Source: Apteryx mantelli (lineage: Eukaryota; Chordata; Aves; Apterygiformes; Apterygidae). From it: a stretch of DNA of 64,000 bases. Of the stretch, positions 23,836 to 38,100 are shown one piece after another. Location of the stretch: positions 24,617,958-24,681,957 of the forward strand of contig NC_089979.1 in the NCBI RefSeq assembly GCF_036417845.1. Reading direction: 5' to 3'. Positions within the stretch are counted from its first letter, which is position 1. Every line of letters starts with the position of its first letter. Under the pieces are notes generated by a model. The model made no database searches and was not told the DNA's origin. It worked only from the letters and a program-made list of their open reading frames with translations. The position numbers and the translations under genes were made by a program.

Positions 23836-26214
23836 GGAGGAAAAAAAAAAGTAGTCTAGATCCTACTGAAAATACTGTGGAAAAAGTAAAAGCAGAGGAA
23901 CCAGGGTGAAAAATAAAACCTGTGAAGAAAACAATGTTTCTAGATTTTTGGTTAGTAGGAAACTGACATACCTGTCTTTTTAGCCCTGAAGTAAAATATA
24001 TGGAATAAAGAGTTCATTTCTTGCAAATTAAAATAATATGTGGGCTTACTCTTTTGAGACATTTCAGAGATCTGTGTTTTATGGATATGCAAATAATTTC
24101 TACTTATAAACTAGTGAATAGAGCACATTTAGGAAGCATGTTATTGCTTAGTTTCTGCATGTAAGACAATTTCTGTAGCTAAATAATGTTAAACGTATTA
24201 GTAATTCATTGCATCATTAAGGACCTAAAGGGCAAAGATGTGTCAAATTCAGTACACTGCTTTGTCTCAACTTTTCCTACGTGCAAGGTTACAGCAGGAC
24301 AGTTCAGTGACAAGTTCCCAATTACTGAGGCACTGCCAACATTTTCTTAATGGGATTAAATTGTGCCTTGTTACTTTACAAAGACATATTTTAAGTATGC
24401 TTGGACATTCATTTAAAGTATAATTCTCTTTAGCTGAATTATTATCCTGGATTTGTGAATAGTAAAGTCTTTATTTCATACTTGCTTCAATTCTTCTACT
24501 AGAATTTATCCAATTATTGATAGAGGTATTAATAGAAGGGAGAAACAGAATGGATCTTCTAAAAGTTTTCCCTTACTGTTAGTATCTCTGTCAATAATTG
24601 AATAAATTCTGGGAGAAGAATTGCAGCATCTTGACATATGAATAATTCAAAAAAATATGACACCGATAAGCCAGTGTACGGAGAAACTATTCTGCGATAG
24701 ACATTGTGCCTTGCAGAACTACAGGGTGAAGTTTATAGAGAGCAGCAATACTAACCACATCTGAAACAAGGACCAGGCTGGCCAGGGACGCTGCTCAAAG
24801 GCTGCGATGGGAAGAGGGGAGGCAGAGGACCTCTGCCAGAGGAGGCTACTGGCATTTTTCTGAGCAGACAATAGAACGGCAGGGATCATGCCAAACAAAA
24901 TCATTCTTGGTCGTGATACAGAGGGTAGCCACAGCCTCAACACACCAAACATGCTGGAAATACTTCTTTTTGCTGCAAATTCTAAATTTAATTGCAGCTA
25001 AATGGTAGATTTTTCCTTCACTTGAAGCAGGTTGGACAGGCATCTACAGCAAGCTCAGCTTTAGTTGGCTCCTTTCTCGCCTGCTCACCCCTCTCCCCAT
25101 GAAAGCAGCAGCTCAGTTCCTCAGCGTAGCACTGCATAGCCCATTTTTTCTTGCGTCACTGAGCAGCTTTAGCTTGGCACCAGAGCTCTAGTCTTGTATG
25201 AGCACAGCAGATACAGCAACTTGGCTGCAAAGACTGTCTTTAAGGTCTCATATAAAAGTTTGTTCACTGTTCCCCTTAAGCCCATGTAAAAAGTTTGCTG
25301 ACCAAGAGGGCCACCTCCTTGTTCCTCCACCCCAGGCTCCGCAGTCCCCCTTCCTCCTGGCACTCGGACTAGCACCTGGCCTGGATGGAAATACATGGCC
25401 CAAAGCAGGAAGGATCCCCAGTTATGGAGGCAGTGGAGACTTTAATCGGCTTAAGCAAATACGTGCAACATAGCCCGGTTCAGAAGTGGGGGGAAATCGG
25501 AGTGTATTGATTAGAGGTGCCCAGGGACCTCCCAGATGGCTGGTGCCCACGCAGGCCTCAGCCAGCAGCCCTGCAGACACCCGTGTGTCCAGAGCTGTGC
25601 CATGCTAGGAACTGGCAGCACACTAGAGCTTTATGATACCTGCAGTCTTTATAAATACTGTGCGGTAGGGCAATATTTGTAATAACACACCCACGAGTTC
25701 TTCTTACAGAGTTATTAACCATTATAAATGTACTTTAGAATGTTTTTTGAAAATTCAGCACTCAGGATGAACATGTCAAGAGTGAGAGTCTACACCATTT
25801 TGTTTTTGTTATTGTTCAGTAAAGTCCTTCACTTGCTTAAACATTGATTTATTCAAGACTTTATTCTGATCTTATTTCACAGCTATATAATTCCACTCCT
25901 GTGAATTTACCCTGAATGACTTTTAAATACAGTGCATAAATGTGGGAAAATTAGGAGGATCACCAAAACATGCATGGGAAGAACATTCATATATTTGATT
26001 TTGATGTAGATGGTAGAGCATAAAACCTGATTCTCCTCTTCAGAAGAGTGGTAGAGCCCAGGAGTGAGTATATTGCAGTTATACTGGTAAAAATTAGAAC
26101 ATAATTAAGACTACAGTTTCTATTAAAAATTGGTGTTTTCTGTTTTTCTTGTTTTATACTGAAAGCTTTTACGTTTCTGTGTGTTATCACCAAGCGCAAG
26201 CATAGGTGGCTGTG

Positions 26215-26420
26215 TTTTCTAACAGATATAATTAAGAAGAGTCGCGCAGTTGCGCCCCATAAAGGGGCATACTAATGAGGTCTGCGCTTCTAACAATGCC
26301 TGCACTACCTCCAACGCAAAAGCCACTATTGGTCAAATTAAAACAAATTATGGCAAAAATTAAAACATTTATATTTTAACATCTCCAGACTTTATTAGGT
26401 GTTCTTTATACAGTCATCTG
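26215..26420. promoter_or_regulatory. Candidate conserved non-coding element with CpG-rich hairpin
   Basis: A patch of five CpGs lies in otherwise AT-rich DNA, followed by clustered homeodomain-like AAATTA/AATTAAAA motifs. It contains CCATAAA (posterior Hox/Cdx type), AACAATG (Sox type) and ATTGG (inverted CCAAT). Two overlapping inverted repeats are present: GCGCA with TGCGC (26244-26255), and GCCCC with GGGGC around an ATAAA loop (26254-26268). Regulatory function is inferred from motif clustering only. Confidence 0.3.
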
Positions 26421-29400
26421 GTATGTTTAAAGAGTGAGCAATCATATAAAAGGAAATATGGTCATAACTGATTGAAGTAATAAAACCCTGAAACTAAATA
26501 ACATCTCATAACTCATTACACAGCATATATTAGATTTCATTACATCAGTATATGACTTAGTAGAAAATTCTCCTGATAGCCATAAACCTCTAAAGTGTTG
26601 TCATCCTGAAGAATGAAATTAAAAAAGAGAAAATGACAATGCCAGGATACTTTGGCAGTGCCTTGTAATGTTATAACATAGCCCCACCTGGCGTCAGTGT
26701 GAGCTGGCCTAGATGGGCCTATGGCAGCACCAAGCCCAGCAATGTTTTTCTCTGCTGCTGCTATCTAACCCAGTATGAACCTGCCTGTTTTTAAGCTGAA
26801 GCACCAGGAAGAGGACTCAGTTACTAACGGTTCATTTATGTTTAACCAACCTGCTTCATCACCCCCCACGTGCCACCACTGCTGAAGCTGCATTCGACTC
26901 TGGTGGTGGGAAGGTCCCGAGAGGACGATGAGCAGAGTACCCATATAGACCTATGCACCTATATACCCATACACACCTATATACACCAATACAACTCCCA
27001 GGTGCAAACCCTGCTCCACCATCGCCTCTCTTCAGTGGATGTAAGCAAGGCTGTTTAGGTGAATCCCAATAATGCAGTAAAATGGAATAAAACCCAAAGC
27101 CCTGGGCTAGTTGCCTATATTTACTCTCCCGCAGTACCTGGGGAGAGTTAGTTACTTCGGGTTCTCACAGTCTCTGACAGATTTAGCCAAGGTATCTGAG
27201 GAGGTTGCTGCCCCGGCCGTCCTCCTTGCCCCTGCCAGAGGTTATGTCATCCACAGCAGCATGGTGGCATTTCCAATTTTCACCCGCCACTATTCACAGC
27301 CTGACATACTCCTGGAAGCTGGCTGATGTAAGACAGTAGCTCAGCTGGGTGCCCTGGCCTGCAGGAAGGCAGATGGCCACCTGCCTCCCTGGGAGGCTGA
27401 AGGGCAAATGGCTTGGGGCAGTAATGCCACTGCTGAATGCAGCTGGGGACCGCTGGCCTTTGGTGGGGGATCATGGAGAGCCAGCACCCTGACCTGGGCT
27501 ATGCGATGGGAAACGCCAGGCACAGGCACTTTCCAGAATCCTCCCTTGTTCTGAGGCTTGAGCAGCTCCCAACCCTTGCCTCGGGACCTGCCATACTCTG
27601 CTCTGTGGGGCGGGCGGCACTTCCCTCTCCCCCAGCAAGGAGATGCCACCTTTTCAAGCAGCCCTATGCTCTTCGCACAGGGGATCACCCCACAGCCAGC
27701 CCTCAAGCAGGGCATCATAGCTGCAGGGAACAGCTGAGCTTGGGCATAAGGTAGGATCAACCATGTCACTATCTTGGCAAAGCCAGGCATAAGCAGAGGT
27801 GGTCACTGCTCTGGGTATCAGTTATAAACAGTGGATCTTCTATCGCATACCCCAGAAGGCTTTTATATTTCTTTCTTTGAAAACAAACCTCTCCTCCTTC
27901 ATTTAACAGTTTATAATTACACCAAGCAACTGATCCGCAATTGTGCTGTTTGCAACATCTGGGAGATCTTAAGGCAGATCCTAATCCAAGTTGCACTGAT
28001 GTAATTGTTTTGCTGGGTGAAGGATGATAACTCTCCCCACATGTGTTTATACTCCTTCAGAATAATCCAAAAATTTTTTTTTTTTGATGATCACTTATGT
28101 CAACACATGCTTTATTGTATCCTAGGTGTTTTTAAAGTGCTGGATGGAAGCAGCTGGAAGAGAAGTTCCCTTTCAAAGCATACTTCCTCATATTCCTTTT
28201 GAAATAGCCTGTTAATTCACTATAAAATTCCTGTTTTGAAGGTGTCCAGCCACAGAGCATATCCAATGGGTTAGAAATAGGTATTAAAAGCTAAGCATAA
28301 AAACAAAGCAAAGAAATCCCCCAAAGCTTTAGGGGCAGAGACAGCTACACCCCTCCTTTCCATAAGAAAGGGGCAGGGGCCTGCAATCACTTAAGAACAA
28401 GGCTGTGCAAAGCCAGGCACTCTGTACCCCAAACTGTGTGCCAAAAACCAGCACTGGGGAGGGGCTGCAAACAGATTGCTACCCACAAACAATCCAGCAG
28501 AAGGCAATGGTCCCAGCAGATGAAGTCCTCAAGTCTTGGACAACAAATGGGCCAGATAATGATGATCATTGGTGTAAGCCAGGTGACCCTGGGCCACCAT
28601 AAACAAACATTAAACTACAAATACGAAGCATCTAATTTGTCATAATTATACCACCAGTCCTATAATTGGAATAGCAGCAAGACAGCTGTACTTCTGAAAG
28701 TAAATATGCTTTGCTATATTTTTCCTGGAATATCTTTTATGCTGTATTTTGAGAAAAGTAAAGCATCTCTATGTTGCCAGTAGACTCAGGTTCTGATTTT
28801 GCCCTGCTGCAGCATAAGTATTCCTAGGCAGAGAGGACTGCTTCAATAAAGCTCTAAAATGATCTCACCTTTCCTCTGGTAACTCAGCTTTTGCGATGCA
28901 CAGAGCAGAGGCGAGCCAAACTTCACCTGGCAGCAGAATATATTTTGCTTTTTATCAGAGTCACCTTCACACTAATGTGACAGTCTCATTAACTCTAAGG
29001 GCAGGTTGGGCTCTGAACATCAGCTGAGGCCTGCTTATATGCTGATGGAAAATTAGAGTTTTCTTTTGTCTTCTTCAGTCTGACAGATACAGTTGAGAAT
29101 CTTTAAGGAGTTGGAGAATTTTTAGTTAATTGAAGTAAACGAAACATATCTAGCTCTCTTTATGACTATTCCGTAATAGTATTTTTTTAAGCTAATACTC
29201 CACTAGGGAGCACAACTTGCAGACAAAAAAACCCTCCAAAGTGCCTTGAAGAGATCCGAGCTTTGGACTCTGAACTTTGCTGCTAATAAACAATCATTTC
29301 AATCTGTTGGGCCGCAGTGGGAGTATGGGGCTTCATAAAAGGGCTTAGGTGTTGTAATACTGAGCATGGCAGCATTTAGCTTGATGCCTTGCTATCCAGG

Positions 29401-32400
29401 CTCCCCATGCAATCCAGAAGATTTAGACACAAAGAACCAGATCCACATAGGCCAGCAGGGAACCACTTTAAGAAATGTTGAAGAGAGCATAGCCCAGCTG
29501 TGCTGAGATACCTCTTTCTGATCAGGTTTCAAGCCCCAGATCCCTTCCCAGAGTAGGAACTGAAGCAGCACACTCTCATAAAACAGCAACAGCAATTATA
29601 GCACTTGCTTAGGCTTTGGAAGAGAAAGATCCAGTTCTTTCACTACAGAGATGTGAACTCAGACCTACATTGAAACCATTGGGATATCCTGTTGAAGCTG
29701 TTCTGTTTTTCATGGAAAGAAATGGATACTTACGGTTGTGTCCGGGCATTCTGGCAATAGGACAACTTGGACTTCACTCCTGATCCAGTTCAGTGGAAGG
29801 TACTTAAATGTTCTTTAGAGCAGATTTAAGCCTCAGTGAGTGCCATGAACTGGGCGTTCCCAAAGTTAGCACACTCAGGCATCACCCTCCGTAGTGGCCT
29901 GCAAAGCACCAGCTCCCTCATCTTTGCCAAACCACGTGCAGGAGACATAACTCTTTCCTCACCATCTCACTCAGTGGTCCCGAAACATGCTCAGCTGCCT
30001 ATCTTTCTTTTTCCCACCATCCATTTTTGGTCTACATATAAATACCCCAACCCCATCTGATCCCTCACCACACAACCCAAAGCAAGCAGAGGAGACTGAG
30101 GCTAACTTGTCCCCCTATACTTTTTTCAAGTCCCAGCACATAGTTTCCTAGCCCTGGGCCTATCCCATTTCTTCACCTACCCTATGTTCCTTGCTCAACC
30201 CCTTGGTCTAGCTCCTTCTCCTGGACTAGGGGTTCAGATGCCAGGGCTGGCTCAGGGTTTCCAGACATCGTGGGAGAGGGCTGAGCAGAGAAGAAGCCAT
30301 GAGTGAAGACAACCAGTCGATGAGCAGAAATTGCCTGAGCAGGGAAATGCCTCTATGCAGGTGGAATTAGGCATTGCCATTATTTTGAAGCAGCTGGTAA
30401 ACCAGCTTATGGAACAGCTCTAACCAACCTACTGCAGACATGGTCTCTCCCTACTACAGTTAATTATACCTTTCAAAGAAGAGACTCAGCCAAAGGGACT
30501 GAAGACCTCACTTGCACTCCAAACAGCATGTTAAGTAGAGAATTAGAACATTCATGAATGGAACTGTGGATCTACACTTTTTTGTGAAGAAAAAAGGATC
30601 TGAACCCCATTCTACCAGCCTAAGCAAGTGTTCAGTCACTAGTGAGTGAAAGGCATTGGGGACTCCTTCTCCAGACATGCTTTGAGAACATTTATCTGTC
30701 AAGGAAGGTAGATGCACATGTAATTTCTGGCATCCTGGAGGTGTCACACTAGCCTGTGACCTAGTCCCAGCACTGCTAGCACAGAGCTCATGGGCAAGCC
30801 AAGAGCTATTGACACTGAAGCATTTACAAAATTTTAATGGGGAAAACTTTCACATCTGCATGGCCTGCAGAGGAGTTTTGGAGAACTGAGCTTTGGGATT
30901 AGACCCAGCTTATCAAGGACATTTAGATGCCAACACAAATTGATTACAGTGGAGCTAGTTGCCTAAATATTTTTCAAAAGCTTAGCCCTTTGGGCCTTGG
31001 ACTAACTGGGGAAAAAGACCAAGAGAAGTTAAGTCACTGAAGGCATTCAAGTCAGCTGCATACCAGGAGGGACACTGAGATCCAAGACTGGTCTCACCAC
31101 TGACCACTGGCAGCTCAGGTTCTTTCTGCTTCACACTGCAAAGGCAGCTGTTACCATGGCCGAAGTTTCAGCCCATGAAAATTGTCCTGAAGGATACTGC
31201 AGCATTAGTGGTGAAATCCTTATGATAATCTTTTACCTTTGCTATCTAGAGAGAAAATGCTTTAAGTAGGAATGTGTTTACCATATTAAAACAGTTCCAT
31301 TATAATGACAAGCATGATATTTCATCCAAATTCTTATGAGATTTATATCTGTTGTAGTTCTCACTCAGATGGAAGCTGGATGCAAAACAAACACATTTCT
31401 TGTTACAGAGCTGCAAAAATCCATTGTTTCTTAACTGATTCAAAATTCAAAGAAATCAGTCTGCCATAACAAACATGATCTTCACAACCAAAGCATATTA
31501 TTATTTTTCACTATGTATTTAACAAAAGAACTTCAAGTGAAGTGCAGGTTCACTTAAAAGAGCTGAAAATTAGTTCAAGCTAAAAATATCAAATTGCAAG
31601 CCTCTCTCTTAAATTAACATACAAATAATATAATTGTGCCAAGAATGTTGTGAATTCAAACTACAAAAAGACCTTAGTAATTTATGGAATCTGTACAGAA
31701 TTTCTATCCAAGAAATCTACATTATGAAGATCAAGGTTTCAAAGTCAAGTTAGGAAATGGAAAATTCACCATTGCCTTGTGACATGACATCTTAAATTAC
31801 AGAATCACATTTTTCCCAGTAGGATCCCCTCTCTCATTCAGAAATTCTTTTCACTCTCCTTACTCACTACATAGCTCAGCCTTACTGCACTGTGGGCAAG
31901 ACACAAATATATCAGCTTCATTATAAGTATTTCTATACTTACTATGAGAATGAAATGTTTTTCAAAACTGTCAAAATCCCTATAAGATTATACTCCTGCC
32001 ACCACCTGTAATATTCGTTCTGTGAACAGATGAATACCAAAATTTTTGATTAATATTCTCAGAACTATTGAATTCAGACATAGCTATGATCACTCCACAC
32101 TTCTGTGGATCTAGCCCCAAGCACCATATACTGAGTATTTAGCAAAATGCTTAGTAAGTTTCTGCAAAAAGGCTAAGCGACTTGTTCAGTGTTACAGAAG
32201 AACATTATGAAAGAAGCAGGAAAAAAATCCAGTTCTCCAAAACAGCATTCCATTTCCTTTGTTATCAGACTACCTTTTCTTCTCCAGCAATTTGTCCTTC
32301 TTTACCTGTTCTTAAGCTTTTGCTTAAAATGCTAGACAATTTTTCAGATAACAAGCTCATTGCTGCCCATCCTATATCATTCAAAGAGCAGTGCACAGCC

Positions 32401-33420
32401 TGCACAATGAACACAGCAGGATCCTATAGATACCTGCACAAGAGAAACAGAAATGTTACAAAGAAATCATAGATCCGAAACTCCCTAATTTTTGCAAGTC
32501 CATTCCTTCTCATCCCAGACATTTTTAAGAATGGAAATCACATTGACCCTCCATCTTGTCACCAGCAGGATTCAGACTTTTCATATAACTAATGCCATGT
32601 TTCAACTAGCTACAGATTAATGCTAGTAGCTTAGCGCACATCCAGGGTGACAGCAGAGGATGAAATAAGAAATGCCTTCCAAGTTTTTCCAACTATTAGC
32701 CAGTAACAGAAGCATTCAGATCTCGCATCACACATTCTAGAAAAGAGTTTACAGTTTGTAACACAAAGCTGCAACAACTCCCAGTTCCCAGGCCACTGAT
32801 AACCCTCTTACACCTCCTTCTTGCCTCCTTGCCTAAATGCCTCAAAGAATACAAAATATACATTTTCCTCTCTAAGATTGTTCTGAGAAACAGCCTAACA
32901 GTCTTCACTGAAATTTTTCATCATACTTCCACACGAGACTACTGTACATCATGTGAGCTTAAAGCTAAAAATGATCAGTCCAAGTGAGAAGCATCTGAAA
33001 ACATCTAAGTGGAAGCTATCAAACAATCTCAGCTATGTTAACAGGCCAGCTTCTGACAGCTTCATCTTCCCTCCGCCCCATAAACTGTTATACAGAGCAC
33101 TTGAAAAGATTAATCCTATATTTTGTTTTAACTTCTACTATTTGTCTCTGACTCTTAAAATGTTAAATTCGAGTATAAAGAATTCAGTGATTTCAGGTCA
33201 CAGTGTACTTCTAAAAAAGTCAGGCTACTTTAAAGTGTCTGATGCCAGCAAAACCCTTTTCTCTAACCCAAGATATTTTTGAAAAACCTTTGAACCACAT
33301 GAATCTTAATCCAAACCTGTAGACAAATAAGCAGTTGCTATCTTTCTGCAAAATCCAACCTTTTATAGAAGTTTGACAGAGATGTTTCCAGGTGCTGAAT
33401 AAGTTCCAAGCCCATGTCCA

Positions 33421-33505
33421 TTAGATAATGAAGTATTCTAATGTTCTAAGAGATAATGAAGTAGTTCTAATTCCATTAGAAAATGAAGTATTCTAATAAT
33501 TCTAT
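33421..33505. repeat. Three degenerate copies of a roughly 28 bp tandem unit
   Basis: The unit is about AGATAATGAAGTATTCTAAT plus TTCTA, present at about 33,423-33,449, 33,451-33,476 and 33,478-33,505 with small changes. Confidence 0.75.
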
Positions 33506-34883
33506 ACATTAGCAGTGTGAAATGTTCAGGTCTTATCTGTGTCTGGAAAAAATAGATTAGAAAGCTCTCAACACTAAATCTGCATATGAAAAATCTAGCA
33601 CGTTTCAACTGCAAGATTCTACTATAACCTTAACAAAGCAAGAAAAAAATGATTTTCTCAAATTTGCAAGGAATTGTAAGTGATGAAAGCAACTTCAGAT
33701 TCTTAATGTAGCTCCCCCTAAATTTGTTAACGAATATTGGTGATGCAGATATTTTTGCAGCATTTTGTTTTATCACATCAGGCTACAAAGTTTGAAATAA
33801 ACATTTCAGCCAGGGACCACCCTATCCATTCTACAGATATAAGCAAGTGTGAAGCAAGTAGATGTTAGGGTTAGGAACAGTCATTAGCAAAGCTAAAAAA
33901 AATGCTGCTTTTCAAACTTTTAACACAGTGTGCTATCTTACCATACTAATTCAAACTATGAACTTGGTTTGCTCCATATTTATGTAATCATTTTTTAACT
34001 GCTCTGGCTCTTGATCTATGTATTTTTGCATTTGGCAGGCAAGCACGCGTACCCCCCTCCCGCCAGCCAAAAAACAAACTCGTAACTATCACACAAGACC
34101 GTGGCCTGAAATTTTCAATTGTATGGCACCAAAGTCTGTCTCAAAACTACCATTAAACTATAGAAGACTCCAAACTCAAGGTCTGCAGCCAACAATGGCT
34201 AGTACTTCCTGGATACAACTGAATTGCTTCTGTGTTTAAGCAGAGACTAAATTCCATGTCCATCTCTAATGCCATTAAGCCTGTTATCCTGACAGATTAA
34301 AATACTTCAAGCCAATCACTGTAAATAACAACATGCTTTAGGCCAGGAAAAAAATATCTGAAGTTTATTAATTATACTGTAGAAAGGGTACCAACATACC
34401 ACTTTCACCCTTTAAAAGGTTAGACTGTCTCAAGAAGCTGAAGTGAAAGTCATTATTTATGTGAAAATATACTTTTTAGCATTAACAATGTACTTGGTGT
34501 AAAAAGGTAGTGAAACAGTTCCTAATTTTGTGATTAAGAAACCACTTATATTTTCCACTACTATATCACATCTGCTTAGATACACAGAATATTACATGCT
34601 GCTGCCTCATGATGCCACTGTAACCTCAATTCCACTATTCTTGCCTCCATGAAGAAAAGGTGATGAAGGAAATAAGCACCCCCTTTATAAGTCAACAGAG
34701 GCGCTAGCATCAGCCGCCTTGACTATTTCTTACCTACCCCACCAGCTGCCAGAAACAGCTGTACTATGAAAACAGTAGGAATCAAGAAACTGGAATGAAG
34801 ACTGCATACCACTATGGTATGGTAACATTAGCTTGTTAAAATTTACCAAGGAGTCTTCCAAGTAGATTTTATACTTTGACACA

Positions 34884-34889
34884 TTTATT
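34884..34889 (-). terminator. UQCRB: UQCRB polyadenylation signal (AATAAA)
   Basis: Canonical AATAAA on the minus strand, 137 bases beyond the UQCRB stop codon. A second one at 34,364-34,369 could give a longer 3' UTR. Cleavage would be expected 10-30 bases further, near 34,860. Confidence 0.6.
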
Positions 34890-35025
34890 TTACTTGGATG
34901 AACAGATTCAATGAACAAGCTGAAATATGTACTCCTTCAGCCTCACATTTGCCTCTGGTAGACTTCTATAACCATGTTTAAAAATATCAGAAAGAAGTGG
35001 ACACTTGCACGAAGTAGTTCAATAG

Positions 35026-35103
35026 TTATTTCTTGTTCCACGCTTCTCTTTCAAGTCGTTCACGGATTACTTCTTTTAGGTAGGGTTCAAGATAACGCTT
35101 ATC
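35026..35103 (-). CDS. UQCRB: UQCRB coding exon 4 with stop
   Basis: Begins with [10 protein letters not shown] and ends AWNKK-TAA (stop at 35,026-35,028). The acceptor is preceded by a long T tract (CTTTTTTTTCAG). Confidence 0.97.
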   Translation of the reverse strand, partial: DKRYLEPYLKEVIRERLEREAWNKK

Positions 35104-38100
35104 CTGAAAAAAAAGTATATGTTTAAAGTTATAGGGATGCCCAGAAACAAATAAAATCTCTGCTGATTACTTCCCTCTCATTCCTCCTCAGATTTGACAA
35201 AAAAAAAAAAAAAGGAAAGAAATCAAACACTGCTTACTCTGAAAAGGTAAACTTAAATTTGCAATTGCTGCAAATAGTGGAGTAGTAACTCCTAACTCCT
35301 ATTGTCTCGTGAACATTAACAAGCAGTGATGCTTTCAGCTATACCTTCAGAAATAATGTTCTCTTGCCAAATATCCCAAGCACGAGGCTGGGGAGTCTCA
35401 TTAAACTGCAACTCCAAGACACCTAAGTGACTGCCAGACTCAAATTACTAAGCCCACAAAATAAATAAATGCATCTGAATCAGACTAAGATGTGGAAATG
35501 TACAAGATTCACTTTATTTAGATCAAAATCCCACAGAAATACTCTTTGCACTGGAGAAACTTTTTCTGAACTTTAGTTCTAAACACCATTTAAAACAGAT
35601 TCAACAGAAGTCAGCTGTGTTTAACACTCACAAATCAAACTGCTGCTCAAGTAACTCAAGCAATCAGTTGATCAATGCAGCAGTTACCAAAACATAACCA
35701 AGGTTTTCATTTAAGTTATTATTCCCTGGCATTTTTATGAATAAAAGCTTTGGCTCAAGATTTTCTACAAAATTAAGGTGCTCATCAGAAAGGCAAGAGA
35801 TATTTTGCAAGAATTTCTAAGCTAGTTGCAGTAGATTACTTTACCTGACAATGCAGAAGAAATATTTCGTCTGAATACAAACTGAACTGCTAGGAGTCTG
35901 ATCTATAGTTTAAGCCTTCGTCATCTTGAGCAAAGTGTTATAAAGGGAACTTCCATTGCAAAATACAGATTTTTAAACAGGGATCAAAAGTTCTGATTTT
36001 CAAAGGTATCCTATTAGACACAGACTGAAATATTTACTCATTATGAATAATATGTAAGCATATACCTCCCTCAGGTAGAAAGTCCCAAAGACTGTTCATA
36101 GCAGTGCTATTTAAGATCTCCACCCTGAAAACACTCTATGCACATACCTCTTCATATTTCACCCACTGTTCCTTTGGAAGGATCTGATGTTTCAGACTTA
36201 AGTCAAGTGCTCGCTTCATGCGAAATATTCTTTCATTGTAAAGAGGTTCTGGAAGCCTCTTCAGTGCTTCTTTTACATCGTCATCTTCATACAACACATC
36301 ATCTCGCATTAACCCTGTATTGGCAAGATTTTACAACATCACTGAATAAACACTATTAATTAACATTTAGGATTAACATACGTGTTTCTACATAACACTG
36401 AAATAACTCTTAAAAAAAAAAAAGCAAAAACAGACCAATCCAAGAGAAGAGAATCACTACTCGCTCACAGAGAACCAACTGTAAGCGCTGACTTGCACAT
36501 ACATGATTTACTTGGTGTTGTGCTCTCTCTTAAGAATGAACAGCAAAAATGAATATTTGATTCAATGTGTTACATAGGAGTATTCAGAATACATACAGAA
36601 GAGTAACTAGCCTGGATATGAAGGGTGCACTTATATTCATCAAATTTAGATCCCTGTGTTTAAGATGATTGTCTAAGTTAAGGATTTAAAAGCACTAATT
36701 ATATTATAGTCACTCAAATAGCTCTGACTACTTTAGTATCAAAGAACTGTTCTCTAAACTCCACTGTGCATACTGGCTAGATCTCCATTGGCTATAACTA
36801 GCTACGGATGCCTGAAGTTAGATGTCTCTGACCGAGTTTGTTTTCCTATCAAAAATTAATACAGGGAGAAAAATTTAGTCTTCTCAAAGCCAAAAACAGA
36901 CCCACATTGTTTTTGGAGCAAAGGATTTCTGGAATTCAATCAACTCTGCTGTAAGTTTCATTATTAACAACACAAGAAAAAAAAAGTTTGTTTTGCTTCT
37001 GTAACATTCCAAGATAGATGCAGATTATAAGAGTACACATACTGTTTCATGAATAAAGGTTTTGATCTCATGTGACCGAGCTAGCAATAGTCTCCCCTTA
37101 AACATACATTTAAGGGCCACATATCCTAGAATTCAGTTTTGTAAAAAAAAATTTTAAAGGTATAAGCTGCACAGTTGCTAGTTTAATCTCTAGATTAAAT
37201 TAGGTGTTTCTCTTCAGGTTTTTAATCACATTAATAGAAAAGCAGCAAGAAGTACTAATATCTTCAAGAATTTTAGCAGACAGGTAAGAAGAGGGCCTAA
37301 ACCAAGCACTGGTGAGACAATGATAGAGGAGTAAACTTAGGCAGAAAAAAGGAAAAAACTAACTTCCCTGGGGCAGATTTACAAATTAAAAGACCATAGC
37401 ATCAAAGCACTCTCCTTCACTTAAGAAAACACAGTTTCTACATCTCCTTCACCCTCACACTGCCGGAGAGACATCAAGTAAAGTCATGATGATACAAAGC
37501 ATAGAAGTAACACCTTGTTGCATGGGCTGTGGCGGTGGTGGGGGGAACACGGAGAAAGTATTCTGTTTAGATTGACTGCTACCAGTGGCAATCTCTCCAG
37601 TTTCAAGGGCAGCCTTTGGAGAGGTAACAAGAGTATAAGATACCACTGAAATTGACTTGGCAGGGGGCGGTTTCCAGGCTTTCAGGACCTCCTTGGTGAA
37701 AAAAATTTCGACAGCTCCAGTTTGACCTTAGTTGCTATAAGTTACTTCACTGAAAATAAGAGCTAACACAGAAAAAGAAAAAAAGAAAACAAAAAAGAAA
37801 AAAAATCAGTGATTTATTACTAGGTAGCAATCACAAGGACTGAAGCTGTTGCTAACTTTTTTCCACAAACAAAAATAGTAGCTAACTTTGATAAACAAGA
37901 CACATGTTAAATGAACATGCATGTACCAGTTATGAACTAAAACTAGGTTGTGAGAGTTTTTGAATATGCAAACATGCAGAAACAATACCTACCAAGCTTA
38001 TTGAATCCAGCCGCGTTGTAATACCACTTACGAATGCTTTCTAACAGGCGGCCACCTCCTGAAACTGAAAGTGACTGTTATTAGTCCAAGAGCAACACAC

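Larger units (their letters stand above)
21211..34883. other. Intergenic, mostly AT-rich, no gene recognised
   Basis: No exon, RNA gene or further transposon recognised in 13.7 kb. Local GC-richer patches occur near 22.6-23.0 kb and 27.2-27.8 kb; the open frames there have no domain. Two AT-rich stretches with dense homeodomain-like sites are listed separately as possible conserved elements. A degenerate short repeat, CACCTATATAC followed by CATACA or ACCAATACA, occurs twice near 26,957-26,992. Confidence 0.55.

Noticed and set aside
26244-26268. tRNA or structured RNA from the nested inverted repeats
   Set aside because: The arms overlap and do not form a cloverleaf; no A/B box pair recognised.
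27341-27790. 149-codon minus-strand frame in a GC-richer patch
   Set aside because: No recognisable family and no neighbouring exon-like features.
1-35000. GDF6 exons
   Set aside because: No TGF-beta cysteine-knot or propeptide sequence seen on either strand.
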